This document shows positions 13,301-28,300 of a DNA stretch of 64,000 nt, piece after piece; the first letter of the stretch is position 1; each line of letters opens with the position of its first letter. The stretch is from Pectinophora gossypiella (Eukaryota > Arthropoda > Insecta > Lepidoptera > Gelechiidae). Location of the stretch: contig NC_065413.1 of assembly GCF_024362695.1 (NCBI RefSeq), positions 16,279,511 to 16,343,510 on the forward strand. Reading direction: 5' to 3'. The translations under genes were made by a program, and so were the position numbers. The notes beneath the pieces are model-generated. The model was not told where the DNA came from. It ran no database searches and saw only the letters and a list, made by a program, of their open reading frames with translations.

Positions 13301-16300
13301 ATAATATATTGTACACAGGATAACACAGAAACACAATATGACAACATGGGGAGAAGCAAATAAAAGGCACAATTTATTTCTAACCTATTTGTATATGTGT
13401 GTCGTAGATTTTACCTAAATAAACTTTTTTATTTTTATTATTATTATTATTATTTGTGTCTCCTGTTTGATTCTGGTTTTTAAGGGTTTTAAGGGTTAAT
13501 TCATAATTCATTTATACGCCTTAAAAATGGTAGGTACAGTAAAGTATTTAAGGGTTTTAGAGACCACTTTATAAACCCCGATTTTTTGTTAAGTTTTTCA
13601 TTTCCTATCCGTTTACCTGATTGATTTGATTTAGGAGTAAAATCTTCTATTTTCTTAAAAAAAAAAAAACAAATGGTCAAATATATACCTGAAGGCCAGG
13701 AATGCGGGGAAGGACTGCACCAGGCTGGAGACGAAGGCAGCGACTGCATCCAGCAGCAGTGCTCCGATGATGGCCTTCTTTCTCCCTCTAGCGTCTGCTA
13801 GGTTGCCCCAGAAGTACGAACCGACGCACATTCCTGGAAAGATAGATATATGACTGACATTAGATATATTTCACGAAAAAAATAAGATATTAAAAAAGAA
13901 AACCTGCCCTGACCTGTCAAATTTCAAGGTAGGTGAAGCGTATCCTGTGAAAAAACGGATGACGATAGGGAGACGATGATTAATAAATTAAGAAAATATT
14001 AATATAAAAATCTATACAATAAACAAGTTACTACTAGCAATAAATATACTTAGCAAAATGATACTTATCGACCTTAAATATCTATGATTTGCGATTAAAT
14101 TGATTTTCGTGTCAGTTGTAGATTTGTAGAATAATAGCCATCAAATAATAGACGCTTAATAAAAGAAAAAAAATATTATTTTCAAAAACAATTTGGTCAT
14201 TTAGGTAAACGATTTGAAACTTTGAAACATCATATTCTACAGTGGAGTCGATCGATTCAACAGAATCGATCATTTGCCCTTTACCAGTGCACTCCAAGGT
14301 GAAAGCATGTACTGGTAGCACGAAGCTGGCGGTGGTGGTGGTGAGTGCGCAGTAGACAATAATGTAGATGAAATACTCACCAAAAAGCGGCGTGATAGAT
14401 AGACGCCTTTCATCAGCTGATTACAAATTGATTTCGCAAGCAGTTTCTAGTAGCACGACACTGAGGATAGTGGTGCTGATCGCGCAGCAAACAATAATGA
14501 AGATGACCAAGTACCTACCTATAAGTGGCGTGGCGGTAAGACGTCCTTTATCAGCTGACTCCAAGTTGAAGTCGCACGCAGCTGCTGGTAGCACGAAGCT
14601 GAGGGTTGTAGTGCTGAGCGCGCAGACGGCGTACACAGCACCGCAGGACATGAGGAGCAGCCATTGGAAGCAGCCGTAACCTGGAACGGGAGAAAAAAAG
14701 GATAAAGTAAAGAATCCTACTAGAGAGTAGAGAACTGGGGGGTTAAACTGGCCAAACCGAAGCAATTTATCTAAGAAAGCAATCCTCCGTTCTCCAGGAC
14801 ATTTTTTTTTCTTTTTTGACGTGACTTATTGTAGATTTGCCGCAGATGGCATTAACTACTTGGCCGGACAAATGGGGAGCGCTGAAGGCTCTCACCCGGT
14901 ACAACGTTTAAGACAACAGGCCTGCGGGTGCCCAGTTGGGCGCGAACCTCGGCTCAGGGCGTCGTCTGAGAGGAAAAATATTTGAAAGAATTAATCGACC
15001 CTAGTGGGTCGATAGCGATAAGCGCTGAATGAGGGAAATCGTCGACCACGCCGGCGGGGTCGGTATCGGGGCCCTGAAGTGTTTGGTGTCGCGAGCTGAT
15101 TGGCTGCCTCTATGGCTAGAGTAATCGGGTCGTCGGGATCGTATATTACGTCCTTCGGACGCCGATACTTTTCAGTAATTCTCCGGGACAGGAGTCCTTG
15201 GACGGCTTTGAAATAGTTTACTCTGGGCGCCATCCCACTCGCGTCAGACAGAGTACTGCGGGGCGGAAGGCAAGAGGGAAACCACTGCCCTATTTTAAAC
15301 GTAGCATGGAAAATGCAACACCGATAAGAGCGTGGCTCTTAAATTAATGATGATGACCATTTAGTTTAAGATTTGCTGTCGACACGAAAAGAAGAAGATT
15401 GGCCGTGATATTTTGATAGGTGATGATAACAATGGCTATGTGGAATGGAGAATGCTTCACCGACAAGAGTGTGGCTCTTAAATTAGTGATGATTATAAGT
15501 TAAAACCAATTCCATAGATTCTACGGAAACTAACAAACATAACTCTAACATATCTTTCAATTTATTTATTTTTTTACCTTTTTCCTCACCTTATGGTTGT
15601 CTGGAAGAAATCGCTTTAAGCGATAAGGCCGCCATTTGCCATGTACTTAGTTAAGAGACTTTTTGTAATTATTTATTTTTATTTTGGTGCAATAAAGTGT
15701 ATTTGTATTGTATTGTAACTCCACCTTTTAACCAATCTTTATTGTTTTACAGATTCAAAAATACGAGATTTTCTTGAAGGTAGAATTCGATGACATATTT
15801 AATTTTAACAGATTGATTGCCTATTTATTGTACGACGTCTATGGGTATAATACATCAAGATTGAATTTCATTACAAGCAAAACCAGCTTATAGACTAGTC
15901 AAGATTGGCATTGGCTTCGTTATTGAACTTGTCTATGTCATTAACGACATTCGTCATCATAATGCCTGTGATATTGTGATGTTAGGTTCATAAGCAATAA
16001 ACAATGAACGCATTGACTGAATTGATACACTTGAGTCTATTGCTGGTTGTTAGCTCAAGTGCTCTCAATAGCGTTTCAATTCCCATTAATGAGAAAAAAA
16101 AAGAATTTGATTTACGGCTCGATATCGAGTTTGAATTTAGAAATGCTTTGGTTCGTTCCATTTTCAAAATTCAAACAGAGACAAACCGATACCGGTCTAC
16201 TCTGTGTCTACACACGGAGGCAATTGGGTAATTTCCTAGGTCAAAGATAAATTATAATTTTCTTATAGATAAATAATGTTTCACTTTTATCTTACTTTTA

Positions 16301-19300
16301 TATTTATAATTTATATATTATTTTATTTTAATATTTGCTAATGTACTACATCAACCACAGACTCCAACCAACATACATAAAAGAAATGCATCAAATATGT
16401 GCATTGAATTATATAATAATCTGCCAAATGAATTGAAAATACTAACTGGAAACAAGTTCAAGAATAACTTAACGAAATGGCTTATGGACAAATGTTACTA
16501 TAATTTGAAGGAATATTTTGAACATAAAAATAAATAAATTTTGTAATTTTTTAATAATAAGTATATTTTCAATAATTTTCTTTCAATGTACCATTTCTTT
16601 ATTTTTTATTTTCTTATGTATATTTGTACGCCTGCATGCAGGCCGAACACATCACAACATTGTTATTTAAATTATTTTACCACCTTTTTTGTATTCTATG
16701 TGTTCTCGCAAATAAATTGATTGATTTGATTTGATTTGATATAATATATAACATTCAATGTTCCTTAAGAACTCTGAATTCAGTTCACGAAACAATCAGT
16801 TAATATTTACTAAACGTCAAAACACGAAATTACTATGGAATTTGTATGAAAACGCAACCTGTGACGTCATCGAAAAACATGACAAAATGTCGCAGTTATT
16901 ATTATAATTTTTCTTTATTTAAATTCATAAATAAGTTAAATAGAAAATATATATTGTTTTGTCACCTTTAGATCTGTCTTTATTTAGTAATCATACATAC
17001 CTACATAAAACAGCCTAATACGTCCCACTGCTGGGCACAGGCCTCCCCTCAATCAACCGGAGGGGGTATGGAGCAGTGTTTTTACGGCTAATAGCCGGGA
17101 CCAACGGCTTAAAGTGCCCTCCGAAGCACGGAATCATCTTACTTTTTCGGACAATCAAGTGATTCAAGCCTGAAAAGTCCTTACCAAACAAAGGACAGTC
17201 TCACAAAGTGATTTCGACAATGGTGCTAATTCCTGTAAATACCATCTACTTAATTTTAATTTAAGTTATATCTGTCATTTTCTTATCCGCCGAAAAGGAA
17301 AGGGACGGGTAATCGACAAGCATAAAATTTATGGAACACACGTCAATTTTAAGCACAAATCTAAACCAACCGTCTAAAAATTTTACATCCGTCAATAACC
17401 CGACACAGTTAAGTAGACAGCACGTCAAACGGATTGCATACCAGCGACGTACCTTTTGATTCGTCCGGGTTATTCATTCATTTACTTATTCTTCCTAAAA
17501 TTAAGAGCTGTGAATCATCCGTCCCTTTCCTTTTCGACGGATATGAAAATGACGGATATAACTTAAAATAAAATTAGGCGGTGTCTGCAGGAATCGGGGC
17601 CAATGTCCCCTTCGGGAATCGAACCCGGACTTCCAGATCGTGAGCCTAACGCTCTAACCACTAGACCACGGAGGCTGTTAATCAGAATAATCAGTAATCA
17701 CGATTTCATAATTTATCTTTCACCCAGGAAACTACCTACCTACCTACCTGATTGCGTCTATTCCGTCACAGGTATGACTAGGCTGATTAATTGGCTTTCC
17801 TCGTTTCGTAAGTCAATCTCGTTTGTGACTTAGTGTCGGTAATACCCGCCCCAAACTGCCTACGCCTGTAAACATTAGCTTAGTGTAACGTAATATGAAG
17901 CCATGATTATAAATATTACCATTGAAGAATATGTATCTACTGGGGTAAGTAGGTAGACGCGGAAGTAGAATGTATTTTGATAACGAATATATAGTAGTAG
18001 TAGAAACCGGCCTCCGTGGTCCAGCGGTTGAGTGATGGGCTCACCATCCGGAGGTCTCGGGTTCGAATCCCGGTGGGGAAATATCACAAAAATCACTTTG
18101 TGAACTCTAGTTTGGTTAGGACATTACAGGCTGATCACCTGACTGTCCGAAAGTAAGACGATCCGTGCTTCGGAAGGCACGTTAAGCTGTTGGTCCCGGT
18201 TACTAATAACTGATGCAAGGAAGTAGTCGTAACATGAGCCATGTCAGGGGCCTTTGGTGGCTCAATAATAACCCTGACACCAGTAGTAGTAGATAGAAGA
18301 AGAAGGAGAGTAGTAGAATACTATAAATATATAACATTATACAAATATATAAGCGCACACACATTACACATACTCTCACCTACCCTCAAAAAAAAACACA
18401 CACACACAAGTTTATGTATAAAATAGTTATGGAAGTGCGGAGCTTCCTACTACAACCAACTTCGTAAAAATCTATTTTCAAAGCAAATAACATTGGTTTC
18501 CCTCTTGCCTTCCGCCCCGCAGTACTCTGTCTGACGCCAGGTGGGATGGCGCCCTGAGTTGTCTATATCAGAGCCAGGACTCCTGTCCTCCGCGTCTGAA
18601 TAAACACAGACTCTACTCCACTACTATACTACTAGGTACTGACAGTTACTGCTGCCCTCTGTCAGGTTCCAGGTTGCAGTCCCTGTGACTAACAACAACA
18701 TTTTTTGTTGACGTGACTTATTGTAGATTTACCGCAGATGGCTTTAACTACTTGGCCGGACAAATGGGGCGCAATGAAAGCTCTCACCCGGTACAAAGTT
18801 AAAGACAACAGGCCTGAGGGTGCTCAGTTGGGCGCGAACCTCGGCTCAGGGCGTCTCCTGAGAGGAAAAACTATTTGAAAGAATTAGTCGACCCGGGTGG
18901 GTTGATAGCGATAAGCGATGATTGAGGGAAACGGACCACGCCGGCGGGGTCGTTATCTGGGTAACTAACAACAACAGAAAACAAAGAAATCCGAAGAGTC
19001 AGAGGTGAGCGACCACGTCAATACAAACCACAAGCCCATAACCAAACAAGCAGACGAACATTTACCCAGTTAGATCAATCAGTGGAACATGAAACAAAAC
19101 ATTGTGTCAGTGAGTTTATTTTCAATCGCCACGTGCCATGTGTTTTCGTCGGCAGGACTTTGGACTGTCGTGCTAGTCGACCATTATAATGGTACAGTAC
19201 ATAAATAAACGAATTAGATCACCGACTTTTTTGCTAAATTGTATTAAGGTAACCGGCGAGGTCACGTGACTTGCTCAGGGTTGGCCAAGCCCTTGCTGAA

Positions 19301-22300
19301 TCAGATTGTCTTTGGATTACCTCATAATGCCATAACGATAACGTTTCAGAGGGTCAGTAGAATACACATAGAGGTACATAACCTCGCGATACTCAGAGGT
19401 AAATCGAATTGTATCGTTGACAGCGACTGCCCAAACGGCGACTGCTTGACATCACGTCTGTCATTTACATGTACAGTTCAAAACACAATTTTAACACTTT
19501 GAAGGACAGAACGTCTAATGACGTTCCGATTCCAAGGTGTCATACTAAATATTATGAACCATCAATGACTCATGGTCTCTGCCCGTGAAAGGGTTAATCA
19601 CGCTACATACAATATTTTTTTCCACGGAAATAATTTCATTTTTGGTTTATTTATGTTTCATAATATTTTTGGAAACTTTCCAGCCTATTTCATAAATGCA
19701 GTAATCTTTTGGGATAAATCCCACTCCATTCCATTTATGGACAACTAGACGTCGGCAGGTATTTCATCCTTATGTTGTGGATATACCACCAATCCGCACT
19801 AAACGTTTTGTCTCTTCCTTTTTGATGCTGAGTGGCTCCGCTGGGGAGTACGCTCTGCAGTGGAGCCACTTAAATTCGTTGTTTTCTTTATTACTATAGC
19901 ACGTTACACATAAAATCTTTTCACGTACTCTATATACGTAGTGCGCATAATGAAGGACTATGCGAAGCAATTTGTCCGAATAGTTGGGATATCTACTAAA
20001 TGGGGATGGAACCCGGCCGTACGTCTGGAAGCCCAAAGATAAAACGGGGATGGTGGAAAGAGTTCGTGTAGATCGCGGGCACACTCCTCGAAGTGCAGCA
20101 ATGTCATGTCATGGCAACTTGGCTGGCCCTCAGGACTTTGCTCGATATTTCTCAGTACTGAGGAGCTCGATGGCGCAGCGGTAACCGCGCTCGGTCTGCG
20201 ATTGTTGAAGTAAAGCAACTTTCTCAAAGGCCAGTCATAGGATGGGTGACCACAAAAAAAAAATCATCTCGAGCTCCTCCGTGTGTGTGTGTGTGTTAAG
20301 CCGTTGGTCCCGGTTGCATTAGCAGTCGTTAATAACCACCAATCCGCACTGGGCCCGCGTGGTGGTTTAAGACCCGACCTCCCTATCCATCCACAGGGAA
20401 GGCTCGTGCCCCAGCAGTGGGGACGTTAATGGGCTGGTGATGATGATGATGATATAACTACAAATTAAATTCAGATAAATAGTTTCACGACACGTCATGT
20501 TGGCACATGGTAGCAATATTATCATACAACAACTCATACAACTCTAGGTTCACACTCCCCCTGAATTATGGTCTGATTTATCGTGTAATACACACATACA
20601 GCTACACGCCTTTGTCTCAAAAGAAGTAGGCGGTTATTATTATGACATAAACAGCCTATACACATCCCACTGCTGGGCACAGGCCTCCCCTCAATCAACC
20701 GGAGGGGTATGGAGCATACTCCACCACGCTGCTTCACTGCGGGTTGATGGAGGTGTTTTTACGGCTAATAGCCGGGACCAACGGTTTAACGTGGCCTCCG
20801 AAACATGGAATCATCTTACTTTTTCGGACAATCAGGTGATTCAAGCCTGAAAAATTCCTTACCAAACAAAGGACAGTCTCACAAAGTGATTTCGACAATG
20901 TCCCCATCGGGAATTGAACCCGGACCTCCAGATCGTGAGCCTAATGCTCTAACTGGAGGCTGTTATTATTTATGATTCTGAGTTGATCTCAAGTGGAATT
21001 TTCCATCGCAAAAGTGAAGATCCCTGTTACGATGTCACTAACACTCTCTATATACACTCACTTTTCGCCAGATATGTTTAAGTCCGATTTAATAGGGAGT
21101 GTGCCTATTGCCATTAACCGGCATAAATCTTGGGAATCCCGTGATAACACTTATCTATGATCTAAACATGAATTCAAAGTCGTATTCAATGGTTTACATT
21201 CCGAGCCAGGGTTCGAACCAGGTAAGTCGCGCAGGGTTAACACGGATTCTTGTATTGTGTAGAATAAAGCCGTAAAGTCCCCTGTCTGTCGGTTTTTTAC
21301 AGATTGTACTTCGGGGAGTGTGCACAGGAGCTCCATCAGCTCATTCCACCAAGTCCATTCCATCTGAGGACATTCAGACGTACGGCGGGTTACCATCCTT
21401 ACTTGGTTGACATACCACTAATCCGCACCAAGCGCTTCGCTTCATCCTTCATAATGCGCACTGCCAAGGAATGGAATGGGCTGCCGGCGTCGGTGTTTCC
21501 TGACTCTTATAACCTGGGGTCCTTTAAATCACGGGTGAATAGGCATTTTCTGGGTAAGCTCGTTCCAACTTCGATCTCTTCTTCTTGTGGAAGAACGAAG
21601 TCAAGAGCAAACCCATCTTAATTAATAAAAAAAAAATGTGTAGAATGATTGGATAAAAATTAACTCCACATTTATAGAAAGGAATTCGCAAAGTCACGAG
21701 CCAAAATACTCGAGTAACGCCAAGCTTCACTGAAGAATTTGATGTCAGAAAATATCTCAATGTGCGTCGTGACAAAAACAATTCGCGTGTTTTTGGTTCG
21801 CGTTTACGTATTGAAAGGCGAAATAAATAAACTGAACATTTGGAGTAATTACCCGACTGCGGCGTAGCAAAAACGAGGGTTATGTGTTTTTAGGAACTGT
21901 ATCCACTATTATTAGATCGTTATGTTCTGAATTATTGAGTAAGTATACAAAATTGCCCATGTTTTTAAGTAACTAGGTATAAGTAGGTAGGTATGGAGTT
22001 TTTCCGGTAGACACGACAAAATTAAAAACATCTACAGAAGCTACAAGGAAAGAGAGGATGGGGAAGACCAAGCAGACCTTACATGGAACAGATTGAACAG
22101 AAGGTGAACGTCGTGTCTTATAAGTGAAAGAATTGGCCTTTGATAGACAAGAATGGAGAATGCTACATCGATAAGAGCGTGGCTCTTAAATTGATGTGGT
22201 ATACTTATTTCAGAGAAGTGGCTATCTACAAACAAAAGAATATTTATTTCAACTGTCAACACTACCTCTAAAAAAATACTTTTTTTGACGACTTATTGTA

Positions 22301-25300
22301 GATTTGCTTCATATTTATCTAAGAGCTCTAAAACTTTTACGCAGGTATAGGTACACAATTATATTGCTATTTTATTCCTTCCAGATATCAAACTTATTTT
22401 ATATTTATACGTGTTTTAAGAGCAGCAGTTTATAAGTAGTAAGTAGTTTAATATATTTTACCATGTACCTACTTAAGAACCTTTTGTAACTATTTTTTTT
22501 TATTTATTATAGAAGACAAAGAAAAATAACAATACAGTTAAAATAAAGCCTTTAAATCCTACGCGGGTTTGTCTCGGCGCTGTAATCAGCTTAAAATTTC
22601 TTTTTTTTTTTGGTGCAACGTCGTAATATTTTATTTTGGTGCAATAAAGTATATTTTTAATTAATTTGTAGTAAGTACTTATTAGCTTTTTATTTAGATT
22701 TTTAGCACGTCTGTTGGTTTTAATTATATTCTGTAAAAAAAAACTATTATTAAATTTCACGCTTCACTACATAGTATAAAACAAAGTCGCTTTTTCTACG
22801 CAACGGATTTTGATGCGGTCTTTTTTTAATAGATAAAGTGTTTCAAGAAGAAAGCTTATATGTATAATAACATCCATTAAATAGTGGAGAAATACTGTTA
22901 TTTTTGAGTTTTTTAATGTGATGTCGTAAATAATTTCATTTTTTCCTCAGCATTGCACCCGAGCGAAGCCGGGTCGGGTCGCTAGTGAAATATAATTAGT
23001 AAATAGAAGGACGGGCCAATAAATAATTAACGGTAAGTAAATAAGGGTCAACTTCCAAATATATCGCGGTCTGTTTCGAGCGTCAACTCGGCACTCCGGC
23101 GCACCCGCTCTTGGGTGCATGCCAACCGAGTGACGTCACCAGCTGTCAACCACGACCTACTGACGACAGCCAGGAAAGTGGACTGAATCGACACGTCAAT
23201 AAACTCAAACGAAGTTTGTTGATTTCGGGAATTTTACATTATTTTGATAACGTAACGTATTTAGAAGATAATTTATGTTTTAGGGTGGTATTAATAAAAT
23301 AGAGGAGCTCGGTGGCGCAGCGGTAAACGCGCTCGGCCCGCGATTGTTGAAGTTAAGCAACTTTCGCAAAGGCCTGTCATAGGATGGGTGACCACAAAAA
23401 AAAAGTTGTCATGTTAGTCCCGGCTGCATTAGCAGCCGTTAATAACCACCAATCCGCACGGGGTCCGCGTGGTGGTTTAAGGCCCGATCTCCCTATCAAT
23501 CCATAGGGAATGCCCGTGCCCCAGCAGTGGGGACGTTAATGGGCTGATAATGATGAGGGTGGTATTAATAATCTAATCTCAGCTTCGAGACTGCCCTCAA
23601 GATCATGTGACAGTTCTCATATAAAAACAGAGACTTGAGCATGATCTCGAAGGCAGTCTCAGTTGAGATTCGTTTATTAATACCACCCTAAGTTTTATAC
23701 ATATTTATTTATACTTATAACATCTAGATATATACGTTTTGTTGTTGTAATTGTGAATGCAGTGTGTACAGTCATGAGCAATATAATATACCCACTTTAG
23801 GACTCTGTCGCACTAACATATTTGACATTTAGTGAGACTTACAGTTCAATTTGTCAAAAAAGTTAATGTGACATGGTACCAAAGTGTATACATATTAATG
23901 CTCGTGACCGTACCTGTAATTGGGGCACATATACAAAAAATAACTTGAGACTTGAATTTTATAACTTTACAATATGTGTACTGTTATAATTAAAGCACAT
24001 AATAACGGGTTCTTACCGCGTTTAAATGGGGATATGAGACTCCCGATATTTCGACACTGTTGCAAGTGCCATGATCACAGGATGACTGATGAGATTGGAG
24101 TGGAGTAGGTAGATCCATAATTTTCTACGGGCAGACACTCCAATCTCATCAGTCATCCCGTGATCATGGCACTTGCAACAGTGTCGAAATATCGGGAGTC
24201 TCATATCCCCATTTAAACGCGGTAAGAACCCGTTATTATGTGCTTTAATTATGATAATAACCGCGTAAACTTAAAACAATGTATGTGTACTGTTGGTATA
24301 CCTATATAAATAAAAGAAAAAAAAACCTAACGAAGCATCACGCTTGTATGCCTCAGCTGTAGACAGAGGTATTGTAAAAGAGGGGTGTCAGAGGGGTGTT
24401 AGTGTCATCGTAACGAATACTGAGGGGGATGATTCAGACCATGATTATGAGTTGATATCAAGCTGATTTTACATACATACATGCACATACGTAAACTCAC
24501 GCCCGTATTCCCCGAAGGGGTGGGCAGAACTACAAATAATCAAGAAACTATTTGCAGCCACTTTTGATACATAGCCCTAAGGTGGATAATGATAAACCGT
24601 ATGATGATAGGTGATCAGCCTATCGCTCTTACAGATGATCCATCATGTTCCACAGGACGCTGTCCCTTTGTCGCCTCTTACGACATGCTCGGGAAGATAG
24701 GCAGCTGAACGCATTCTATGTTTTTTCTCTACTCCCAGTCCAGCTGAGGAGGGTGTATTAGTAACATCGTAACGAATAACATCCTCCTATGCTTTTTGTA
24801 ATTGTTTTGTGTTTTTTTTTAAGTGATGTTATTGTCTTGTCTTTGTATGTGGCGTCCTTTTATAATAAACAATTTCTATTCTAAAAAAAAAACAAAAAAA
24901 AAATACTGAGGGGGATGAATCAGACCATGATTCTGAGTTGACATCAAGCGGATTTTCCAGGCAGAAAATTCATGAAAATTTCTTTTTTAATTATTTTCAG
25001 TTCCATACATTTGCGACGGAAAATTCCACTTAATATCAACTTAGAATCATGACCCGAATCATCCTTCAAAGTTTTCGTTACGATGTCACTGTATACACCC
25101 ACTCATTGCCAGCTATGTTTAAGTTCCATGTAATATGGGGTATTCGTGAACTTTTTCTGTGTTTTATCGCAAATATGTTTTTTCCTCAAGTATTTAAATA
25201 ATCCTTAATTACCCGCCGCCGCCGAATACGAGTAACTGCAAATGAAAAGACTGCCGTGATTCCTACTTGTGCTTTCAACAAAATCCAGGCCTGGTAAGAA

Positions 25301-28300
25301 GAATACAGAAAGCTGATTTCGTGAGTGTTTACCTTTATTCTTTAAGTTGGGCTATTTTGAGGTATATAGGGACAGCGCAAGTGGTTAGGATTCTTCCTTT
25401 CTTTCATCTTTTTCTTTTTCACATTTGTTTTTTCTTATTTTAAATTTTGCAATGAATTGGCGGCCATGATTAAAATTTGATAACACAGCGCGCGCGACAG
25501 TGCGCCTTGTTGGTATAACGTGGGTTTTTGGATTTACAATCATAGTGAGTGTTATAATAAGTTATGTACTAAACAATTTCTATTCTATTCCGTTCTATTG
25601 AGATTCCCCGCAGACGAAACCATCGGCAACAAACAGTCTACAATAAGAAAAGTCCCAAAATAAAACTATTTCGGTTTCCAAAACAATAAAAATGATCTAT
25701 GACTATTATGACGGGTATAAATTATACATTTTATTATATTCCATAATTACTCATCTAAATATTCCTCTTTTTAATACCGTCTGTCATGGCTGACCCAAAC
25801 CTTCCATTATAGCTGTCGTTAATCCGTAATGAGGTCGTTAATGAAGCGTTTATGACTCTACAAAGTGCCATAAACAAAATAAATTCGACCAAGTGTTGAT
25901 ATTCACTCAGTTGAGAGAAAAGTTTCTGAATATATTTTAAAATCACGGTTACTATTTACTTAAGTAGGTACTTAAAGTAACATAAACAGACATCTCCTAA
26001 TTTTATTTTAAGTTACACCTGTCATCTTCTTATCCGGTGAATAAGAAAGGGACGGGTGATTGACAGCTATTCATTTAATAATAATAATAAGTAGTTTATT
26101 GTTAACAGTTACAGTAACAATGTTTAGTACATTGAGTTTATTTCTAACTGGAACGTGGTACTAAGGACGGTCCACTGGTTTCCAAACTAAGTGGTAAACT
26201 TGTGACTTGTGTGTGTGCATGTGCGTGCATTTTAAAATGAATTGGGGATACATGAATAACCCGGGCGATTCAAAATAGGCATCTAGCTAATATAATTATT
26301 CAATTCAAATATGCAGTCTAGGGCCCTGTGCCGAGGTTTTTCTTGCAGCTTTTTTTCCCCGGCTATACAGGTTGTGAGAAGCTGCAATAGTTTTAGGCGG
26401 ATGAGACGTTCGTTATGTAAAAATTGACGTATCAAAGTGTAACTATGTTACATATTGAATAAAGATATTTTTGATTTTGAATAAATGTAACCCGTTTGAC
26501 GTGTGCTGAAGAAAGGAATTATTTTCTTTGTCAATAACATACACACGATCTAGAAGGCTCACGTCAATTCAGTTTAATTTGGTCACAAACGTGAAGTTTC
26601 AGGAGCGCACGCGCACAGGTCATTGATCTCGCAGCCCACACTTCGGCCCACAGCTGGACGTGTTGTCATTGCACAGATACTGTTTATTATGTCAAATCGA
26701 TGACGGTGACTCGACGATTGGGTTGGTTGCCTTTCAACTCTCGTGCGTCATTTGTTATTTATATTATTTTTAATTAGAAACCGGACCTGTCAAATCTTTA
26801 GATTAGGTAAGCGGATCCTGTGGAAATCGAAATAATGCTAGGGAGATGATGATGTTTTTAATTCAGTTTTTTTATGTTATTTTTTTTAACTTACTGTAAA
26901 TAAGTTTGTTATATATTATGTAATAAGTGACCACATGTGGATCACATGGTTCACAGGCTTGCTTCTCACGCGGGGAGAGCCGCCCGGGTTCGAACCCCGG
27001 ACTTGCGCTAATGAATTATTTAACACAGTTGGCTCGACCATTATAGATGGCGATACGGCTCACACCTATCACGTTGGTCTAACAGATTGCTCGGTGAGGT
27101 GTGGGTACGGTCACGAGCATTAATATGTATACACTTTGGTACCATGTCACATTAACTTTTTTGACAAATTGAACTGTAGGTCTCACTAAATGTCAAATAT
27201 GTTAGTGCGACAGAGTCCTAAAGTTGGTACATTATATTGCTCATGACTGTACTTAGTTCATCTTGCGATGGATGTACCTCTGACTACCCCAATTGCGATA
27301 TAGTTGTGAGTTTATGTTATGTAGATAAACTCACGCCCATAATCCCCAATGGGGTGGACAGAGCTTCTGGAACTACTAGCCTCCGTTAGACGCACCCCTC
27401 TAACGCGGCCATTTAGCTAAAGTACGACCCAGAGGGGGTGAGGTAAATTTAGCTCGGCGCCCTATACGAATTGGTGCGGGGCGAAGAATTACCACTGTAT
27501 ACGTTGTATTATTCTTTATTCTGTGCCTAAAGGTCGGAGAAAAAATGTAAGTAGACTTTTTTCTCCAATGAGGAAATATAGACCACAGGAATGTCTAGTT
27601 CCAAAACAAACACAAAAAGTGACCTAACTGTGTTTACTTGTGGTTTAGTTACAAAGACATAATAGGATAAATGCTTTATTGGATTTATGCTTCACTGGTT
27701 TCAAGAATAGTTTGACTGGCAGTAATGAAACTCTTTTCTACCGTGACTTATTGTAGATTTCGGACAAATGGAGAGCGCTGAGGGCTCTCAAACGGTACAA
27801 AATTTAATAAAACAGGCACAAAAGTACCCTGTTCGCGCCGAACTCTCTCGGCTCAGGACGGTCTGAGGGGATTGTATTTGAAAGACGGAAGGGGCAAGTC
27901 ACAGGGACTGTAACCTGGAATCTGACAGAGGGAAGCAGTAACTGTCAGTGCTACTCAGTGGCGGAGGACAGGAGTCGTGGTACGGCTTTGAAATTGTCTT
28001 CTCTAGGCGCCGCCATCCCATTTGCATTAGACAGAGTACTGCGGGGCGGAAGGCAAGATGGAAACCACTGCCCAATTTTTCCCTAAAAAAGTAGCGTGAA
28101 GAATGCTACGCCGACAAGAGCGTGGCTCTTAAATTAGTAATGATGATGATTGGGCCGATAGCAATAAGCGCTGAATGAGGGAAATCGTCGACCACGCCGG
28201 CGAGTGCCGCCTCTAAGGCTGCGTTTCCATTGACGCGGAGCTGTGCGGAGATGAGCGGAGATGTGCAGGAATCGACCAATCACCGTGAGGGAGAGAGTGA

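Noticed and set aside
14421..14765. Single-exon 114-residue membrane protein on the minus strand
   Set aside because: It is exon 3 plus upstream intron and the in-frame duplicate copy 2, not a separate gene.
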